From Palaeococcus pacificus DY20341 (GTDB lineage Archaea > Methanobacteriota_B > Thermococci > Thermococcales > Thermococcaceae), in assembly GCF_000725425.1 (NCBI RefSeq), contig NZ_CP006019.1, positions 868,001 through 932,000 of the forward strand: a DNA stretch of 64,000 nucleotides, in the 5' to 3' direction. Shown in pieces: positions 7,910 through 17,681 of the stretch. The notes beneath the pieces are model-generated. The model worked only from the letters and a program-made list of their open reading frames with translations, had not been told where the DNA came from and did no database searches. Numbering within the stretch: position 1 is the stretch's first letter; the number at the start of each line of letters is the position of its first letter. A program made the translations under genes and the position numbers.

Positions 7910-9907
7910 ATGTATAAAATTTTCGGCTTTAGAGATGATAAGTATCTTGGAAGAGTTGGAGAAGTGGAATTCAGCATTCCAAAAGAGGGGAGATATGCAT
8001 ATTTATTAGGGAACTTCAACGCTTTCAATGAGGGCAGTTTTAGAATGAGAGAAGATGGAGATAGGTGGAGAATTAGAGTTGAACTGCCGGAGGGCATCTG
8101 GTATTACCTGTTTTCAATAGAAGGAGAAATCTCTTTGGACTCCGAAAACCATGTAACGGCTTTGTACAAGCGGAGAGCGTATGATTTTGAGAAGAAAGTT
8201 AGCGTTGCAGAGGTTCTAAGCTTTGATCTGAATGACTGGGAGAAAGCTCTTTACCATCATCCGTCTCTAGTTTACGCATATCCCTTTGAGGATTGGATTT
8301 TTATAAGGCTTAGGACATTGAGGGATAGTGTAGATGCTGTTAACCTCCTTCTTGAGGATGATAGAACTCACATGAAAAGGAAAGCCCATGATGATGTATT
8401 TGATTACTATGAAGCTACTCTTCCCTACTCGGAAGAGCTCTCTTATAGTTTTGAAGTAGTTAAAAACGGAGAGAAGGTTTACTACGGCGACTTTGATGTG
8501 GATTTTAGGGAGCTTGAGAAGCTCTATGAACTTCCTAAATGGGTGCTTACAAGGGTCTTTTATCAAATAATGCCTGACCGCTTTGCTAATGGAAATCCAA
8601 ACAACGATCCAAATGATAGAGACATCATTGGTAACAAATGGGCTTCACACTTCGGTGGTGATTTGGAGGGGATAACCCAAAAATTAGACTATCTAAAATC
8701 TTTAGGAGTAAACGCCCTCTATTTGACTCCAATTTTTGAGTCGAGAACGTATCACAGTTATGATGTCGAGGACTACTTTCATGTTGCTAAAAAATTCGGG
8801 GGAGATAGCGCTCTAAAACAGCTCGTTGAAAAAGCTGGAGAACTTGACATAAGGCTTATTTTAGACGGTGTTTTTCACCATACCAGCTTTTTCCACCCGT
8901 ACTTCCAAGATGTCTTGGAGAACGGTGAAAACTCTAAGTACAAGGATTTTTACAGGATTTTAGGATTCCCTGTTGTTTCAGAGGAGTTTTTGAAGGTATT
9001 ACATTCGAATATGTCTTGGATAGAAAAATCAAAAGCTTTAAAGAGGATACCTAAAAACTACGAGACCTTCTTTGGTGTATGGCTCATGCCTAGGTTAAAT
9101 CACGACAGCGGGAAAGTTAGAGAGCTAATTGTTAATGTTGGTAAGTATTGGGTGGAGCGTTTTGGAATAAGCGGGTGGCGGTTAGATGTTGCCAGCGGCG
9201 TCCCTATTGATGTCTGGGAGACATTTAAAGACAGCCTGCCGAATGAGGTTTATTTAATCGGTGAAATCATGGATGATGCCCGTTTGTGGCTCTTTAATAA
9301 GTTCCACGGTGTTATGAACTACTTGCTTTATGACGCCCTCCTAAGATTTTTTGTTTATCAGGAAATCAGTGCCCAAGAGTTCCTGAACTGGCTTGAGCTT
9401 CTAAGCGTGTATTATGGAAAAGCAGAGTATGCCATGTACAACTTTTTAGACAACCACGATATGAGCAGGTTTTTGGGCTTAGTGAAAAACAAGCAAAAGT
9501 ACAAGTGTGCATTGGCTTTTATCTTCACATATAAGGGCATTCCTTCCATATTCTACGGGGATGAAGTGGGTCTTAAGGGGGTTAGGGAGCACTGGATCGA
9601 GACCCAGAGAGAGGAGATGCCGTGGGATGAGAAACGTTGGGACAAAGAGCTCTTAGAGCTTACTAGAGAGCTTATAAAATTGAGGCAAAAAAGTCAAGCT
9701 TTACAGGTTGGGCACTTTATACCCATAATTTTTGAAGATGGGCTTTTAGTGTATAAGCGCACATTTAGGGATGAAAATATCTTCGTTGCAATAAACTACT
9801 CTCAAAAAAGAGCTAGGTTGGAGCAGTTAAAGGAATATGAGGTTTTACTTGGGCAATTTGATGGTAAATACTTAGAACCATTTTCCTTTTTTATTGCTTC
9901 TCTGTGA
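7910..9907 (+). CDS. GH13 neopullulanase / cyclomaltodextrinase-type alpha-glucan hydrolase
   Basis: A 665-residue enzyme without a signal peptide, so cytoplasmic. Residues 1-200 hold beta-sandwich material of the CBM34/N-domain kind (YAYLLGNFNAFNEGSFRM), followed by the catalytic barrel starting 'RVFYQIMPDRFANG'. The expected catalytic residues are Asp426 (GWRLDVASG), Glu452 (YLIGEIMDD) and Asp517 (FLDNHDMSR). Enzymes of this type, such as P. furiosus PF1939, split cyclodextrins, pullulan and imported maltodextrins. The ATG at 7910 is preferred to 7901: the TATA box at 7885 predicts a transcript start at about 7910, so it is leaderless. It would process dextrins imported by the Mdx system. 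Confidence 0.88.
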   Translation: MYKIFGFRDDKYLGRVGEVEFSIPKEGRYAYLLGNFNAFNEGSFRMREDGDRWRIRVELPEGIWYYLFSIEGEISLDSENHVTALYKRRAYDFEKKVSVAEVLSFDLNDWEKALYHHPSLVYAYPFEDWIFIRLRTLRDSVDAVNLLLEDDRTHMKRKAHDDVFDYYEATLPYSEELSYSFEVVKNGEKVYYGDFDVDFRELEKLYELPKWVLTRVFYQIMPDRFANGNPNNDPNDRDIIGNKWASHFGGDLEGITQKLDYLKSLGVNALYLTPIFESRTYHSYDVEDYFHVAKKFGGDSALKQLVEKAGELDIRLILDGVFHHTSFFHPYFQDVLENGENSKYKDFYRILGFPVVSEEFLKVLHSNMSWIEKSKALKRIPKNYETFFGVWLMPRLNHDSGKVRELIVNVGKYWVERFGISGWRLDVASGVPIDVWETFKDSLPNEVYLIGEIMDDARLWLFNKFHGVMNYLLYDALLRFFVYQEISAQEFLNWLELLSVYYGKAEYAMYNFLDNHDMSRFLGLVKNKQKYKCALAFIFTYKGIPSIFYGDEVGLKGVREHWIETQREEMPWDEKRWDKELLELTRELIKLRQKSQALQVGHFIPIIFEDGLLVYKRTFRDENIFVAINYSQKRARLEQLKEYEVLLGQFDGKYLEPFSFFIASL

Positions 9908-9930
9908 TCCGCCATGCATTTTTCTGTATG

Positions 9931-9943
9931 CTCTTTCTTTTTT
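9931..9943 (+). terminator. T-rich terminator after the GH13 gene
   Basis: CTCTTTCTTTTTT follows the stop codon by about 25 bases and precedes the mdx promoter. Thermococcales terminate at such oligo-T runs without a hairpin. Confidence 0.45.
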
Positions 9944-9965
9944 GAACACCTCTGCACAAAATCGT

Positions 9966-9992
9966 AAGGTATATATATCACTGTTGATGATA
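9966..9992 (+). promoter_or_regulatory. mdxE promoter: TATA box with TGM operator
   Basis: A TATA box (GGTATATATA, from about 9968) overlaps TATCACTGTTGATGATA at 9976-9992, a one-to-two mismatch copy of the TGM consensus TATCACN5GTGATA. Bound TrmBL1 would cover the TATA box and the start region, which is the repressing arrangement for glycolytic and uptake genes; maltotriose is the known inducer in Pyrococcus. This is the main promoter of the mdxEFG-apu-mdxK operon. Confidence 0.75.
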
Positions 9993-10019
9993 CTTAGGGA
10001 TGACTACATCATAAGGTGA

Positions 10020-11333
<1,314 letters not shown>

Positions 11334-11359
11334 TTTCTTTTTTCTTCTCTATGTTTTTT
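11334..11359 (+). terminator. T-rich stretch between mdxE and mdxF, possible partial terminator
   Basis: Two runs of T (six or more, at 11338-11343 and 11354-11359) lie directly after the mdxE stop and before the mdxF ribosome binding site. Because archaeal RNA polymerase stops at oligo-T, this may reduce read-through so that the binding protein is made in excess over the permeases. Inference from position only. Confidence 0.35.
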
Positions 11360-11378
11360 GGCTTGAGGAGGTGAGAAC

Positions 11379-12281
11379 ATGGACAAAAAAATTACTGCGG
11401 CTCTTGGTTTAATACTCCCGGGAATGGCGGCATTCTTGTTTTTCAACATTTACCCAATACTCTATTCGATTTTCATAGCATTCACGAACGCTAAGCTTGG
11501 AAACTTCCCTATTCAAGCTCCGGGAGCTGAACCGCTTAGGTTTGTCGGGTTGGAAAACTTTAAGTGGGCTTTGAGTGACTCAAAGTTTAGAACTGCCTTT
11601 ATGTGGACGTGGGTATTTGTAGCTACAAGTGTGACTCTAAAAGTTGTTGTGGGGGTTTTTCTGAGTGTTTTGTACAATAACAAATATGTTAAGGGAAAAG
11701 CTCTTTATAGAGCTCTCCTGATAATTCCTTGGGCGCTGCCTTTGCTCTTCTCTGTTATGGTATGGCGTTTTATGTTTGATCCTGTTGTAGGGCCTATCAA
11801 TATTCTTCTCAAGAGCATGGGAATTGTCAATCCTCCAAATTGGATGACAAATATTACATGGGGATTTGTCTCTCTTAACATAATAGAGGTTTGGCTCGCA
11901 TATCCATTCATGATGACAGTAATTACCTCTGCTTTGCAATCTGTTCCGGACACCCTAGTAGAGGCTGCTATTGTGGATGGTGCAAGCTACTGGCAGAGAC
12001 TTACAAAGGTAATTATCCCAATAGTTAGCAAGCCAATAGCTTTCACAACGATACTAACCTCTGCAGCGAGTTTTCAGTATTTCCTAGTGCCCTTTATATA
12101 CAACAGCAACCTCTTTGAGGATAGATTCTTGTTGCTCTATGGATATAGAAAAGCCTTCGGTTCATCTGTGCCCCAATATGGAAAAGCAGCAGCGATTCTT
12201 TTAATAGCCACGATAGTGCTTGCCGTGTACATGTTTGTCAATATGAGAATCACCAAACTACAGGAGGGTGCTAGAGGATGA
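11379..12281 (+). CDS. mdxF: Maltodextrin ABC transporter permease MdxF
   Basis: A 300-residue inner-membrane permease with six predicted helices starting GLILPGMAAFLFFNIYPILYS. The EAA loop that contacts the ATPase is 'LVEAAIVDGASYWQRLTKVIIPI' (from about residue 196). Family members pair with a MalG-type subunit to form the channel. GGAGGTGA precedes the ATG. The last four bases overlap the mdxG start (ATGA), showing translational coupling. Confidence 0.9.
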   Translation: MDKKITAALGLILPGMAAFLFFNIYPILYSIFIAFTNAKLGNFPIQAPGAEPLRFVGLENFKWALSDSKFRTAFMWTWVFVATSVTLKVVVGVFLSVLYNNKYVKGKALYRALLIIPWALPLLFSVMVWRFMFDPVVGPINILLKSMGIVNPPNWMTNITWGFVSLNIIEVWLAYPFMMTVITSALQSVPDTLVEAAIVDGASYWQRLTKVIIPIVSKPIAFTTILTSAASFQYFLVPFIYNSNLFEDRFLLLYGYRKAFGSSVPQYGKAAAILLIATIVLAVYMFVNMRITKLQEGARG

Positions 12282-13624
12282 AGATTAGCTTTGAGCTGCC
12301 CAAAAGAAAGGATGAGCTTTTGAAGAGTGTATTGATGACACTCTTTGCACTTGCAGTAATGGCTATCATTCTCTTTCCCGTGTATTACATGTTTACGGTC
12401 TCAATAAAGCCCTCAGGTGCACTTGCCACTAGCCAAATTGAACTCATACCCAAAGAGATTACGTGGGAGAACTACAAGGAAATCTTGATTGGGCATAGTG
12501 AGGTGACGCTAAAGACAAAGGAGTTCTCATTGGAGAGCAAAAGCGCTGTTATAAAAGATGCACTGAACAGATACGAGGTTATTATTGAGGGCGGCACGAT
12601 AACCGGAAAGCCCACACTGTCTGCGAGGTTTAATTTAATCAATGTCAAAATACTTGAGAAAAAAGGTGGAGAAGAGACAACTGAAAGCGGAGAAACTAGA
12701 ATTGTAAATGGAGAATATGCCAAACTAGAAGCAGATGAGATTGCAGCTTCAACAGCTGTTAAAAACCTGCAGGTGAAGGCCCAAAAAATTGTAATCAAAG
12801 TGAGCAACATTCAAGATGCTCCTGTGGACTTATCAATGTTTGAAAAGACTGGAGAGGACACTTATGAAGCTAAGAACATTGAAATAACTCTAAAAGATGG
12901 AGGCAAAATAAGTGCTAAAGATGGAACAATTGAAATACACAACTTCGCTTACATTATACTGAAGAAGATTGGAGGACAAGCGCTAGATTACATGAAAAGG
13001 AGCTTAATATTAGCGACTTTAACAGTGATACTTACTCTGTTGTTCGTTATTCCCGCAGCATATGCTTTCTCAAGACTCCAGTTCTTTGGAAGAGAGCACG
13101 TGCTTTATTTCTACCTGATGTTCACTCAAGTTGCTGGTGGTCTCGGAATAGCGGGATTGGTAGCATTGTATGGTATGCTCGTTAAGCTGCACCTAACAAA
13201 CAATCTCTACATACTGCCGTTCATATATGCTGCGGGAGGAGTTCCCTTCAATACTTGGCTCTTAAAGTCATATCTGGATTCAATATCTCCGGATTTTGAT
13301 GAAGCTGCACTAGTTGATGGAGCAAGCTATCTCCAGATAATAAGACATGTGCTTATTCCAATGGCTTTGCCAGGATTAGCAACCGTTGCAATATTTGCCT
13401 TCATTGGAGGATGGACGGAGCTTATATTGGCCAATCTACTACTCAATCAAGAGAATCATCCCCTTACGGTGTGGATTTACACCATGCTCAGCAACTTAAG
13501 AGCGGTTTCATGGAACCAATTTGCTGCTGCGGCGCTAATATTTGCACTCCCTGTGTTTATAATGTTCCTGCTCGCCCAAAATTATGTTAGAAGCGGCTTA
13601 ACAATGGGTGGTTTAAAGGAATGA
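12278..13624 (+). CDS. mdxG: Maltodextrin ABC transporter permease MdxG with large extracytoplasmic insert
   Basis: MalG-type permeases are about 280 residues; this one is 448. The first helix (about 18-38) and 'ITWENYKEIL' are normal, then about 160 residues (roughly 70-232) of beta-rich, charged sequence intervene before the usual second part restarts with 'YMKRSLILATLTVILTLLF'. The EAA loop is intact (DEAALVDGASYLQIIRHVLIPMALPGL). By topology the insert faces outside. The E. coli MalF P2 loop, which holds the binding protein, is an analogous insert but in the partner subunit; here it lies in MalG after helix 1. The reading frame is continuous with no sign of fusion error. A role in docking MdxE is inference. 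Confidence 0.88.
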   Translation: MKISFELPKRKDELLKSVLMTLFALAVMAIILFPVYYMFTVSIKPSGALATSQIELIPKEITWENYKEILIGHSEVTLKTKEFSLESKSAVIKDALNRYEVIIEGGTITGKPTLSARFNLINVKILEKKGGEETTESGETRIVNGEYAKLEADEIAASTAVKNLQVKAQKIVIKVSNIQDAPVDLSMFEKTGEDTYEAKNIEITLKDGGKISAKDGTIEIHNFAYIILKKIGGQALDYMKRSLILATLTVILTLLFVIPAAYAFSRLQFFGREHVLYFYLMFTQVAGGLGIAGLVALYGMLVKLHLTNNLYILPFIYAAGGVPFNTWLLKSYLDSISPDFDEAALVDGASYLQIIRHVLIPMALPGLATVAIFAFIGGWTELILANLLLNQENHPLTVWIYTMLSNLRAVSWNQFAAAALIFALPVFIMFLLAQNYVRSGLTMGGLKE

Positions 13625-13634
13625 GGTGGTGAAA

Positions 13635-16600
13635 ATGAAGAAGCTGCTTTCCCTGCTTGCAATTTTTTTAGTCTTTGTAAGTGTTTTTGCAGTTGTCCCA
13701 GTGAAAGCTGAGGAGCCAAAACCATTAAACGTGGTTATAGTATGGCACCAACACCAGCCCTATTACTATGACCCAATTCAAGATGTTTACATAAGACCTT
13801 GGGTTAGGCTCCATGCGGCGAATAACTACTGGAAGATGGCCAATTATTTGAGCCAATATCCTGAGGTTCACGCTACGATAGACCTTTCGGGCTCTCTAAT
13901 AGCGCAGCTTGCAGATTACATGAATGGAAAGAAAGACATGTATCAAATCGTTACGGAGAAGATAGCCAATGGTGAGGAGCTGACGCTTGATGAAAAATGG
14001 TTCATGCTCCAAGCTCCAGGAGGATTCTTCGACCATACAATACCTTGGAATGGGGAACCTGTCGCTGATAAAAATGGAAATCCGTATAGAGAGCAATGGA
14101 AGCGTTATACTGAGCTGAAAGATAAACGGGTAAATGCCTTCAAAAAGTATGGAGATTTACCCTTAGATGAGCAGAAGGAGAAGATAACCTCAGAGTTCAG
14201 CGAACAGGATTATATAGACATTGCGGTTCTCTTCAACTTAGCGTGGATAGACTACAACTACATCATGGAGCATGATGACCTAAAGGTACTCTATGAGAAG
14301 AGAAACCAAGGCGGCTACACTAGGGATGACGTTAAAACAGTTCTCGATCACCAAATGTGGCTCTTAAATCATACTTTTGAGGAGCATGAGAAAATCAACT
14401 ACCTTTTGGGCAATGGAAACGTTGAAATAACTGTTGTGCCGTATGCTCATCCAATAGGCCCAATTTTGAATGACTTTGGGTGGGAAAGTGACTTTGATGC
14501 TCACGTTAAGAAAGCTCATGAACTTTACAAGGAATATTTAGGAGGCGGTAAAGTTACTCCAAAAGGAGGATGGGCGGCAGAAAGTGCTCTTAACGATAAA
14601 ACGCTTGAAATTTTGGCAAACAACGACTGGCAATGGGTAATGACTGATCAGATGGTTCTCGATAGGATGGGTATTCCAAACACCATAGAAAACTACTACA
14701 GGCCTTGGGTGGCTGAATTCAACGGTAAGAAGATTTATCTCTTCCCAAGAAATCACGACCTGAGCGATAGAGTAGGGTTCACATATGGTGGAATGAACCA
14801 AAAGCAGGCAGTTGAGGACTTTGCTAATGAACTGTTGAGGATTCAAAAAGAGAACATCGATGGAAGCTTGGTCTATGTTGTAACTCTTGATGGAGAAAAT
14901 CCATGGGAGCACTACCCATTTGACGGTAAACTCTTCCTTGAGGAACTTTACAAAAAGCTGAGCGAGCTTCAACAAAAGGGATTAATTAGAACGCTGACTC
15001 CAAGTGAGTACATAGAGCTCTATGGTGATAAGGCCAATAAGCTTACTCCTCAGCAATTTGAGCGCTTAGACTTGAGCAAGGAAGAAAATGTTCAAAAGCT
15101 CTTAAGTGCAGAGAGCTTGGGCGAGCTTTACAAGATGGTTGGCATTAAAGAAGAGCAACAGTGGACCGAATCTAGCTGGGTCGATGGTACTTTAAGTACT
15201 TGGATAGGTGAGCCCCAGGAGAACGTCGGCTGGTACTGGCTCTACTTAGGAAGAAAAGCCCTTTTCGATAACAAAGATAAGATGAGTGCTGAAGAGTGGA
15301 GTAGGGCTTATGAGTATTTGCTTAGGGCCGAGGCAAGCGATTGGTTCTGGTGGTACGGTAGTGATCAGTTCAGCGGTGAGGACCAAGCTTTCGACCGCTA
15401 TTTAAAGCTCTACCTCTATGAAATGTACAAATTTGCAGGTATGGAGCCTCCAAGCTACCTCTATGGCAACTACTTCCCTGATGGAGAACCATATAAGGTT
15501 AGAGAGCTAGCTGGAATCAGTGAAGGAGAGAAAAAGGGTTGGACAAGCTTGTCCTCCTTGGCAGAGGGTGTTGAAGCATATTTTGATAGCGATGGAATGC
15601 ACTTCATCGTTAAGGGTATTGATGCTTTTGAGATAAGCCTCTGGGAACCAGGTAAAGTTGTAGGAAATACTTTCACTCTGCTCCAAGAGAAGCCAAAGGA
15701 GTTTAGATACGACTTATTCCCCTACAACAAGGACAGCATTGGCCTATTAATTACAAAGCATGTAGTATACAAAGATGGAAAAGCAGAGATTTATGGAGCC
15801 AAGGACTATGAGAACAGCGAAAAACTAGGAGATGCAGAAGTTAAACAGATTGAAGGAGGAGTTGAGATAGTAGTGCCATTCGACTACATAGAGACTCCTC
15901 AGGACTTCTACTTTGCGGTTTCAACAGTTAAAAATGGCGAGCTTGAAGTCATAACCACACCAATAGAGCTTAGACTCCCAATGGAAGTCAAAGGTGTTCC
16001 TATTATAGACATGGAAGACATTGAAGGGGATGACTATGGTCCTGGAACTTATGTTTATGCAACGAATAAAGTCTTTGTACCAGGACATTTAGATTTGCTT
16101 AGATTCAGAATGCTTGAACAAACGGATGCTTATGTTATGGAGTTCTACTTCAAGGATTTGGGAGACAACCCATGGAATGGGCCAAACGGCTTCAGCCTTC
16201 AAATAATTGAGGTTTACTTTGACTTCAAAGAGGGTGGAAATTCAAGTGCTATAAAGATGTTCCCAGACGGACCAGGAAGCAATGTTAAGCTTGACGATGA
16301 GCATCCATGGGATATAGCCTTTAGGATAGCTGGCTGGGACTATGGAAACTTAATTGTGTTACCCGATGGGGAGTCAAAGCAAGGAGAGCTCCAAATTTCT
16401 GCAGACCCCACAAAGAATGCCATAATAGTGAAAGTTCCAAAAGAGTACTTAGAGATAAATGAGGACTACGGCCTCTACGGCGCTATATTAGTTGGCTCTC
16501 AAGATGGCTATGGACCGGATAAATGGAGACCTATAGGTGTTGACGCCGAGGAATGGAAGGGCGGCGGTGCAGACGTTCAAGCTGTCATTGAAGGTGTAGC

Positions 16601-17648
16601 TCCAAGAGTCTACGATATCTTAGTGCCCAAAGGTGTTAAGCCAACACAAGAGGAGATGTTAAAGAGCTACGACGCCCAAAGCAAAACCTTGGCCACAGTT
16701 AAGATGCTCCCACTCCTAAAACAAGGAATTGCGCTAAACGACCCAGAGGGAGATGACTATGGTCCTGGAACTTATGTTTATGCAACGAATAAAGTGTTTG
16801 TTCCAGGCCACTTAGACTTACTCAAGTTCAAAATGAGTGAAAGCAATGACAAATGGGTTTTGGAGTTCTACTTTAAAGATTTGGGGGACAATCCATGGAA
16901 CGGACCAAATGGCTTCAGTTTGCAGATAATTGAAGCTTACTTTGACTTCAAGGAGGGCGGAAATTCAAGTGCTATAAAGATGTTCCCGGACGGACCAGGA
17001 AGCAATGTGGATCTTGATCCTAACCATCCGTGGGACTTAGCTTTGAGGATAGCCGGCTGGGACTATGGAAACATAATCTTAGTGCCAGGTGAGGAAGCAA
17101 TTCAAGGAGAGCTCAAAATAAGCGCGGACCCAATAAAGAACGCTATAATTGTTGAGGTTCCAAAGGAGTACTTAGAGATAAGTGAGGACTACGGTCTTTA
17201 CGCAGCTATATTAGTTGGTTCACAAGATGGTTATGGCCCTGATAAGTGGAGGCCAGTAGCCGTTGATGCTGAGGAGTGGAAAGGTGGCGGTGCAGACGTT
17301 CAAGCTGTTATTGCAGGTGTCGCTCCAAGAGTTTATGATCTTTTGGTGCCTCAAGGGGTTACCCCAACGCAAGAAGAGATGCTAAAGAGCTATGATGCAG
17401 ACAACGGAAAAAGAGCTGTAGTTTTCATGATTCCAATAATTGAGGGTGCTAAACCAACACAAACAACCACTGAAACACCTACCGAAACAACAACCACCTC
17501 AACCACAACTACAACCACCACAACAACTACGAGCACCACTAGTCCTACTTCGACTACAACAACATCACCCGCTGAGGAAGGAGGAATATGTGGGCCTGCG
17601 ATAATAATAGCCTTAGCTTTAGTACCAGTGCTGCTCAGGAGGAAGTAG
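13635..17648 (+). CDS. apu: Amylopullulanase, GH57, secreted and cell-surface anchored
   Basis: A 1337-residue secreted enzyme that splits alpha-1,4 and alpha-1,6 bonds in starch and pullulan. A signal peptide ends near VPVKA. The GH57 barrel starts 'NVVIVWHQHQPYYYDP'; the nucleophile is Glu316 (GGWAAESALN) and the acid Asp419 (VVTLDGENPWEHY), the same spacing as Glu291/Asp394 recalled for the P. furiosus enzyme. Two copies of a 241-residue domain follow (see the repeat at 16020-17440), then a Thr-rich linker and a CGP-CTERM tail (GGICGPAIIIALALVPVLLR), a Thermococcales surface-sorting signal. GGTGGTG precedes the ATG. Being inside the transporter operon couples digestion to uptake. Confidence 0.92.
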   Translation: MKKLLSLLAIFLVFVSVFAVVPVKAEEPKPLNVVIVWHQHQPYYYDPIQDVYIRPWVRLHAANNYWKMANYLSQYPEVHATIDLSGSLIAQLADYMNGKKDMYQIVTEKIANGEELTLDEKWFMLQAPGGFFDHTIPWNGEPVADKNGNPYREQWKRYTELKDKRVNAFKKYGDLPLDEQKEKITSEFSEQDYIDIAVLFNLAWIDYNYIMEHDDLKVLYEKRNQGGYTRDDVKTVLDHQMWLLNHTFEEHEKINYLLGNGNVEITVVPYAHPIGPILNDFGWESDFDAHVKKAHELYKEYLGGGKVTPKGGWAAESALNDKTLEILANNDWQWVMTDQMVLDRMGIPNTIENYYRPWVAEFNGKKIYLFPRNHDLSDRVGFTYGGMNQKQAVEDFANELLRIQKENIDGSLVYVVTLDGENPWEHYPFDGKLFLEELYKKLSELQQKGLIRTLTPSEYIELYGDKANKLTPQQFERLDLSKEENVQKLLSAESLGELYKMVGIKEEQQWTESSWVDGTLSTWIGEPQENVGWYWLYLGRKALFDNKDKMSAEEWSRAYEYLLRAEASDWFWWYGSDQFSGEDQAFDRYLKLYLYEMYKFAGMEPPSYLYGNYFPDGEPYKVRELAGISEGEKKGWTSLSSLAEGVEAYFDSDGMHFIVKGIDAFEISLWEPGKVVGNTFTLLQEKPKEFRYDLFPYNKDSIGLLITKHVVYKDGKAEIYGAKDYENSEKLGDAEVKQIEGGVEIVVPFDYIETPQDFYFAVSTVKNGELEVITTPIELRLPMEVKGVPIIDMEDIEGDDYGPGTYVYATNKVFVPGHLDLLRFRMLEQTDAYVMEFYFKDLGDNPWNGPNGFSLQIIEVYFDFKEGGNSSAIKMFPDGPGSNVKLDDEHPWDIAFRIAGWDYGNLIVLPDGESKQGELQISADPTKNAIIVKVPKEYLEINEDYGLYGAILVGSQDGYGPDKWRPIGVDAEEWKGGGADVQAVIEGVAPRVYDILVPKGVKPTQEEMLKSYDAQSKTLATVKMLPLLKQGIALNDPEGDDYGPGTYVYATNKVFVPGHLDLLKFKMSESNDKWVLEFYFKDLGDNPWNGPNGFSLQIIEAYFDFKEGGNSSAIKMFPDGPGSNVDLDPNHPWDLALRIAGWDYGNIILVPGEEAIQGELKISADPIKNAIIVEVPKEYLEISEDYGLYAAILVGSQDGYGPDKWRPVAVDAEEWKGGGADVQAVIAGVAPRVYDLLVPQGVTPTQEEMLKSYDADNGKRAVVFMIPIIEGAKPTQTTTETPTETTTTSTTTTTTTTTTSTTSPTSTTTTSPAEEGGICGPAIIIALALVPVLLRRK
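16020..17440 (+). repeat. Tandem duplication of a 241-codon domain inside amylopullulanase
   Basis: The segment beginning 'GDDYGPGTYVYATNKVFVPG' occurs from about 16026 and again from 16749, offset 723 bases (241 codons). Long stretches are almost the same at DNA level, for example around GDNPWNGPNGFSLQIIE and GSQDGYGPDKWRP. The domain is of the glucodextranase C-terminal/DOMON-like type thought to bind glucan. The high DNA similarity indicates recent duplication or repeated conversion between the copies. Confidence 0.9.
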
Positions 17649-17681
17649 TTCCTCCTTTAAAATTTTTTAGGGGGGAGTACA

